Under the pieces are notes generated by a model that was given only the letters and a program-made list of their open reading frames with translations, ran no database searches and had not been told where the DNA came from. A stretch of 9,580 nt of DNA from an uncultured Alphaproteobacteria bacterium (GTDB lineage Bacteria > Pseudomonadota > Alphaproteobacteria > RF32 > CAG-239). Both the position numbers and the translations under genes were made by a program. The DNA is taken from NCBI GenBank assembly GCA_902464275.1, contig CABQIK010000028.1, forward strand, positions 1-9,580, written 5' to 3'. The first letter of the stretch is position 1. Each line of letters opens with the position of its first letter. Shown here piece by piece: positions 6,259 to 9,580 of this stretch.

Positions 6259-9200
6259 TTATTGTCCGGATTCTGGACATCCGCTTGCAGTAAGATCTTC
6301 TCCGTATAAGCAACAACACATCTTTTTCTCGTTTGTTTCTATTTCCCATTTCCCCGGAACATCTATCAATCCGTAACAATCGCCACTCCTGCCGGCTTTA
6401 TCTTTTACCGATTTCTTATATATAAGGTAAGGAATTGCTTGTTCGGTAATATCCGGTGTGCTTTTATCATAACGACACCACTCAGAACAAGGAATATCTA
6501 TGGAATCTCTATAAACATCATATAATGAACCTGATAAATTATATGTGTCAAATGTGTCACAACCCACGCAATCGTAGCAATCGACTAGATCATTCCCTAT
6601 ATATACTTTTTCAGATAAGCAAACGGTGTTGTAACGAGTGCTTTCCAAACCATGATCTCCGCATGTTTTAGGTGTGCACAATCCGCATGATTCATTGCCG
6701 TTAAATTCAACAAACCATCCGTCTTCACCACCCACGCCACATTGACTTGGGTCTGTTAAACCGGCGGTAAATCCATCAGGGCAGGTTGGGACACAAACGC
6801 CATTAGTGTCTAAGGCATACCCGGAATCACAAGCAGAGAACTTGTAGCAAACGTTAGCAGGAGCAACACTTGCGCAAGAAGCGTTCGGGTGAGCGCTTTC
6901 ACACTCGGATTTAGTATAATAAGAACCAGATGGGCAAATACAACCGTCACCGGCCTCATTTAGTTCAAAACCATTATTACATTTCCAACCGGTGACAATT
7001 TCTTTTTCTTCATCGCAAGCGTTGCAGGTTTCGGTTACCTCATGAGCTCTTGCCGGAATCTTGCTTGGGTCAACAGCATGTTGGCAAAGGTTCTCGCATA
7101 CGCATTTATTGCACTGCTTAGTGCCGGACATACCCTTGGTTTCAACAGACCACCCTTCATATTCATTATCGGTTTTACAATCCTCCGCAGAAGTAACATC
7201 TGTTGAGTAACCGGTGGGGCAAGAAGCCTCTTTACACATACCGCAAAGCGGGTTATCCGGGTCTTGCTCAAAGGTGTAGCCGGCAGAGCAATCAGCTTCT
7301 GAGGTAATGCTCTTAGAATAACCGGTAGAGCAATCTTTTTCCTCACACTTGCCGCACGCGTCATCACCGGAGTAACCGTTGGTAACAAGTTTATAACCGG
7401 CTTCACACGTGGTGACATCGGTTGAGTAATCGCCTTCACAAGCCAGTTCTTCACAAGTATAGCATTTATCTTCACCTGAGTAGCCGGTTTCGCTAACAAA
7501 CCAACCTTTATCGCCTATCCCTTTATTACCGCATTGACTGATTGTTATTGTGGTTGAAGACTCGTTTTCACAAGCATCAGGCTCGCACTTATAGCAGTCA
7601 GTGCTGTCATAGCGGTTATTCATATCCAAATGCCAAGCACCGGAGCCGCTTGCGCTACATTCAGAAGCAACTTTGGCATATCCGGTCGGGCAGGTTGACG
7701 GGATACATCCGGTTTTGGCTGAATTTATAACATAACCATCATCGCACGCCCAATCGGTTACAATGTCTTTTTCCTTATCACATGCTTTACAAGCTTCAGT
7801 TACCGCATGGGCGTTTTCAGGAATTTCACCGGTATAGGTATCTTCGCACGGGGCGGTACATTCACACTTACCGCACGCATCATCACCGGAATAACCGGAC
7901 TCAGACTTAGTGAAGGTGTATCCGGCGGAGCCGGTAGTGCCGCAATCAGCTATACTTGTAATGTCGGTTGAGTAGCCGGCTTCACAAGATTTAGCTATAC
8001 ACTTATAGCAATCAGTGCTGTCATACTTATCTGTTAAATCTAAGCTCCAACCGGCAGAGCCTTTGTTGTAACAGTCATCAGCCGTTTTAGCGTACCCGGT
8101 CGGGCAGGTTGACAAAATACATCCGGTGCCGGCAACGTTTTTTTGATAGCCGGTTTTGCACTTCCAACCTATATGAACAGTGGTGGTAATACCACATGAA
8201 GCGCATGATCCGCTAACCCATTCCGCATTATCAGGCAATGAGCCGGTATATTCATTATCGCAAACACGGGTACATTCACATTCAGCGCAACCAAAATCAT
8301 CATAACTACCTAATGACCAGTTGCCCGCTTTGCCACCGGAACACTCTTTTATAGTCTTGCCATATCCGGTTGCGCAAGCATACGGGTTGTAGCATCCATC
8401 GCCGTCTGCCTGACACAACGAGCCAAAGTAATAAGCTTCGCATTCTGAGGCGGTTGTATAAGTACAAGTATCGCCGGTGTCTTCAATGCCGCTTTCACAA
8501 TAAACTTCTGTGTGGTCAAACGGGCAACGATACGGCTCTGAGCCGTCTTTACATTTAACGCCGGTTTCGGCCGTGCCGGTATCATAGCCTAAAGCGCTGC
8601 AATCAACCGTTAAGTTAGAGCAATCGGTTGCTGCGTCATAGCCTTGCCAAAAGTTGTCAAAGTCACTCTGGTATGAAATGGTGCATTGCGGTTCCGGTTT
8701 AGGGGAGCACTCCGCACCGCTCCAACAGTATTTTGAGCTGTTATCAGGGCGCTGAAATTTAGTGCCTAAAGTGCAGCCGTATTCACAACGATCCGGGCAC
8801 TTAATATCAGAAAGCGAAACTTCAGTGTAGCCGCTGCTGCACTGACAGTCTTTATAAAATCTTTTACCATCATCATCCACACAATAACCGCCGGTACCGT
8901 TGGTTATAGCCGTACCGGTACATGTCCACTTATAAGGATCACGGCATACGCATTCAGTATATTTTTTTGTGTTACTACCGGGTTCAACGCATTCGTCAGA
9001 GGGATATTTAGGCACTGAATTATGTTCGCATACATGGTATCTGTCTTGGCAAACAATGTTTTTGCAACATCTGTCACATAATAAAGAGGCGTTAGGATTA
9101 TCAGCGCATTTGTACTTATTAGATGAGGCAAAGGGTCCGAAATCAGTGTATCCGGTAGGACAGCTGCCGTCTTCATAGTAGTTGCCTGTGGCGTCATTAC

Positions 9201-9405
9201 AAACCACATTACCGTAAACTAAGCCTTTGCATAGCTCATTTTCATGAAGCCAGCTGCTGTTTTGGTCGCGGCAAGGCGCGGTTTTATCAACTGAAAACTT
9301 GCCTTCCTGACACTCTGTATCGGCTAAAAAGCACACAGCGGCAAGCGTAGACGATGAATACATCACTCCCGTAAGTGCAAAAAAGAGAGCAAACAACCGT
9401 TTCAT
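6259..9405 (-). CDS. Giant secreted cysteine-rich repeat protein (C-x-x-C / C-x-x-GY repeats)
   Basis: 1048 residues from the ATG at 9405, chosen because GGGAG lies seven bases upstream and a signal peptide follows at once. The in-frame ATG at 9438 coincides with the predicted transcription start. Residues 1-23 (KR, hydrophobic 'LFALFFALTGVM', 'STLAA') form a type I signal peptide. The protein has about 106 cysteines by hand count (about 10 %). Residues 24-343 are irregular and Cys-rich. From 344 on, repeats dominate: B-type blocks 'C..GYST.(I/V)T...C...GY.......GYSG.D.CGKC' joined by exactly four residues ('IAKS', 'EPDA', 'EELA', 'EEKD', 'KEAS'); A-type blocks ending 'YDSTDCYKC' (434-469, 572-607); and C-type blocks 'CE....YTG..P.NA' (377-433, 515-571, 769-823). 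The C-terminus (about 900-1048) is non-repetitive with a 'CCC' near the end. No membrane anchor, sortase motif or enzyme motif is seen. It is likely an exported, disulfide-bonded surface or extracellular protein. I do not recognise its function. Confidence 0.9.
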   Translation of the reverse strand: MKRLFALFFALTGVMYSSSTLAAVCFLADTECQEGKFSVDKTAPCRDQNSSWLHENELCKGLVYGNVVCNDATGNYYEDGSCPTGYTDFGPFASSNKYKCADNPNASLLCDRCCKNIVCQDRYHVCEHNSVPKYPSDECVEPGSNTKKYTECVCRDPYKWTCTGTAITNGTGGYCVDDDGKRFYKDCQCSSGYTEVSLSDIKCPDRCEYGCTLGTKFQRPDNSSKYCWSGAECSPKPEPQCTISYQSDFDNFWQGYDAATDCSNLTVDCSALGYDTGTAETGVKCKDGSEPYRCPFDHTEVYCESGIEDTGDTCTYTTASECEAYYFGSLCQADGDGCYNPYACATGYGKTIKECSGGKAGNWSLGSYDDFGCAECECTRVCDNEYTGSLPDNAEWVSGSCASCGITTTVHIGWKCKTGYQKNVAGTGCILSTCPTGYAKTADDCYNKGSAGWSLDLTDKYDSTDCYKCIAKSCEAGYSTDITSIADCGTTGSAGYTFTKSESGYSGDDACGKCECTAPCEDTYTGEIPENAHAVTEACKACDKEKDIVTDWACDDGYVINSAKTGCIPSTCPTGYAKVASECSASGSGAWHLDMNNRYDSTDCYKCEPDACENESSTTITISQCGNKGIGDKGWFVSETGYSGEDKCYTCEELACEGDYSTDVTTCEAGYKLVTNGYSGDDACGKCEEKDCSTGYSKSITSEADCSAGYTFEQDPDNPLCGMCKEASCPTGYSTDVTSAEDCKTDNEYEGWSVETKGMSGTKQCNKCVCENLCQHAVDPSKIPARAHEVTETCNACDEEKEIVTGWKCNNGFELNEAGDGCICPSGSYYTKSECESAHPNASCASVAPANVCYKFSACDSGYALDTNGVCVPTCPDGFTAGLTDPSQCGVGGEDGWFVEFNGNESCGLCTPKTCGDHGLESTRYNTVCLSEKVYIGNDLVDCYDCVGCDTFDTYNLSGSLYDVYRDSIDIPCSEWCRYDKSTPDITEQAIPYLIYKKSVKDKAGRSGDCYGLIDVPGKWEIETNEKKMCCCLYGEDLTASGCPESGQ
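7453..7863 (-). repeat. 138-residue module of the Cys-rich protein, copy 2
   Basis: Residues 515-651 repeat the order C-A-B of copy 1, shorter by one residue in the B block. The B block here is aberrant at its start ('CENESSTTITISQCGNKG'). It contains the 55-base segment that recurs inverted at the right end of the window. Confidence 0.75.
7481..7535 (-). repeat. 55-bp segment, internal copy of an inverted repeat
   Basis: Read on the minus strand these 55 bases encode residues 625-641 of the large protein (from 'CGNKGIGDKGW' through 'FVSETG') plus flanking partial codons. They are identical, base for base, to 9526-9580 read on the plus strand. The base just before the match differs (C here, A at 9525). 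Confidence 0.95.
7864..8277 (-). repeat. 138-residue module of the Cys-rich protein, copy 1
   Basis: Residues 377-514 form one C-A-B module (57 + 36 + 4 + 41 residues) of 414 bp. It is repeated in tandem directly downstream. DNA-level identity survives in patches: the 10-base TACATTCACA recurs exactly 414 bases apart (8271 and 7857), as does the 'CCGGTCGGGCAGGTTGAC' stretch. Between the patches the copies have diverged strongly, so the duplication is old or conserved by selection on cysteines. Confidence 0.75.
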
Positions 9406-9412
9406 GATAATT

Positions 9413-9417
9413 CTCCC
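9413..9417 (-). promoter_or_regulatory. Shine-Dalgarno site deciding the start of the Cys-rich gene
   Basis: GGGAG on the minus strand lies seven bases before the ATG at 9405. No comparable site precedes the upstream in-frame ATG at 9438. Confidence 0.8.
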
Positions 9418-9422
9418 AAGTA

Positions 9423-9434
9423 TAAAGCGCTTTA
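9423..9434. promoter_or_regulatory. 12-bp perfect palindrome in the 5' leader (candidate operator)
   Basis: TAAAGCGCTTTA is a perfect dyad lying just downstream of the predicted transcription start of the Cys-rich gene. The position suits a repressor site, but no regulator is identified and a chance dyad is possible. Confidence 0.35.
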
Positions 9435-9444
9435 ACATGGATAT

Positions 9445-9473
9445 ATGATATAATGTTTTTTGAAATTAGTCAA
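9445..9473 (-). promoter_or_regulatory. Sigma70-type promoter of the Cys-rich gene
   Basis: On the minus strand TTGACT (complement of 9468-9473) is followed after exactly 17 bases by TATCAT (complement of 9445-9450). It predicts a start near 9438 and a leader of about 33 nt before the ATG at 9405. Confidence 0.7.
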
Positions 9474-9580
9474 GAAATTAGTCGTCCGATTCGCGTTAAA
9501 ACGCTATTTGACAAAAGATTGACAAAATGCGGTAATAAAGGGATAGGCGATAAAGGTTGGTTTGTTAGCGAAACCGGCTA
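9453..9580 (+). CDS. Open frame entering an inverted copy of the Cys-rich repeat (partial; possible cassette or divergent paralogue)
   Basis: A plus-strand frame is open from the stop at 9423-9425 to the window end, with a possible ATG at 9453. Its first 25 codons have no cysteine or signal peptide and look like translated intergenic DNA. From 9526 it continues, in the same reading frame as the big gene, with 'CGNKGIGDKGWFVSETGY'. No Shine-Dalgarno precedes 9453. Tandem TTGACAAAAGA/TTGACAAAATG (9508-9529) sits at the junction. It may be a 5'-truncated silent copy, a divergent paralogue whose true start is not here, or an assembly joint. The coding status is uncertain; the identity to the gene is certain. 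Confidence 0.3.
   Translation, partial: MFFEISQEISRPIRVKTLFDKRLTKCGNKGIGDKGWFVSETG
9462..9483. repeat. 10-bp direct repeat overlapping the -35 box
   Basis: GAAATTAGTC occurs twice (9462-9471 and 9474-9483) with a 12-base period. One copy overlaps the -35 hexamer and the other lies just upstream of it. Tandem sites on this period could bind a regulator, though they may be chance in AT-rich DNA. Confidence 0.45.
9526..9580 (+). repeat. 55-bp segment, distal inverted copy at the window edge
   Basis: Identical to the minus-strand sequence of 7481-7535 over all 55 bases up to the last base of the window, so the true length of the repeat is unknown. It lies in opposite orientation to the gene, upstream of its promoter. 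Confidence 0.95.

Noticed and set aside
7035..7499. Overlapping open frames in other phases across the Cys-rich gene
   Set aside because: They are produced by the repetitive base pattern of the large gene and have no ribosome sites, signal or recognisable product.
7000..8300. Regularly recurring short motifs resembling a CRISPR-like array
   Set aside because: The recurrences lie in one open reading frame, are imperfect, vary in spacing and encode cysteine repeat blocks. There are no uniform repeats with unique spacers.
9331..9336. Possible lipoprotein cysteine after the signal peptide (A-A-V-C)
   Set aside because: The residue before the cysteine is valine, not Gly/Ala/Ser, so the lipobox rule fails and type I cleavage near A22/A23 is more likely.
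9406..9438. Upstream in-frame ATG giving an 11-residue longer Cys-rich protein
   Set aside because: It falls at the predicted transcription start, has no Shine-Dalgarno, and would bury the signal peptide behind a charged extension.
9508..9547. Plus-strand promoter from the two TTGACA boxes driving the inverted copy
   Set aside because: Neither box has an acceptable -10 at 16-18 bases; the nearest candidates (GGTAAT, GATAGG) are poor.

Overview
The window looks like DNA from a moderately AT-rich alphaproteobacterium. The dusB-trkA order is what remains of a gene order well known in that class, and the Thr tRNA resembles alphaproteobacterial ones. The very long, cysteine-rich 'C-x-x-GY' secreted protein recalls proteins of uncultured gut-associated alphaproteobacteria (RF32/CAG-239-like). 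That last placement is a guess from recall, and no database was searched.

Layout, left to right. Positions 1-125 hold a minus-strand tRNA-Thr(GGU) with its own promoter and a terminator hairpin that reaches into the CCA end. From 314 to 5954 five plus-strand genes lie close together: a two-pass membrane protein with a huge coiled coil; dusB (tRNA dihydrouridine synthase); trkA (potassium uptake regulator, overlapping dusB by one base); a NADAR-superfamily protein (probable N-glycosidase acting on ADP-ribosyl or riboflavin-type substrates); and a MESH1/SpoT-like HD hydrolase (small alarmone hydrolase). The last two look like a nucleotide-signal or nucleotide-repair pair.

Positions 5955-6258 separate converging transcription units. 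They carry a roughly 170-bp non-coding palindromic element (MITE/REP-like) and a strong hairpin that can terminate both strands.

From 9405 back to 6259 the minus strand encodes a 1048-residue secreted protein, about 10 % cysteine. It is built from a 138-residue duplicated module and a run of regular C-x-x-C-x4-C blocks. It has a clear sigma70 promoter, a Shine-Dalgarno site and a signal peptide.

The most striking observation is at the right edge. The last 55 bases (9526-9580), on the plus strand, are identical to 7481-7535 read on the minus strand. Part of the repeat region of the big gene therefore reappears, inverted, just upstream of its promoter and in an open reading frame that runs out of the window. 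This may be a silent or donor cassette, or a divergent paralogue. The exact 55-base length at the sequence end is also what a de Bruijn-graph assembly break at a repeat would give. Either reading implies more than one copy of this segment.
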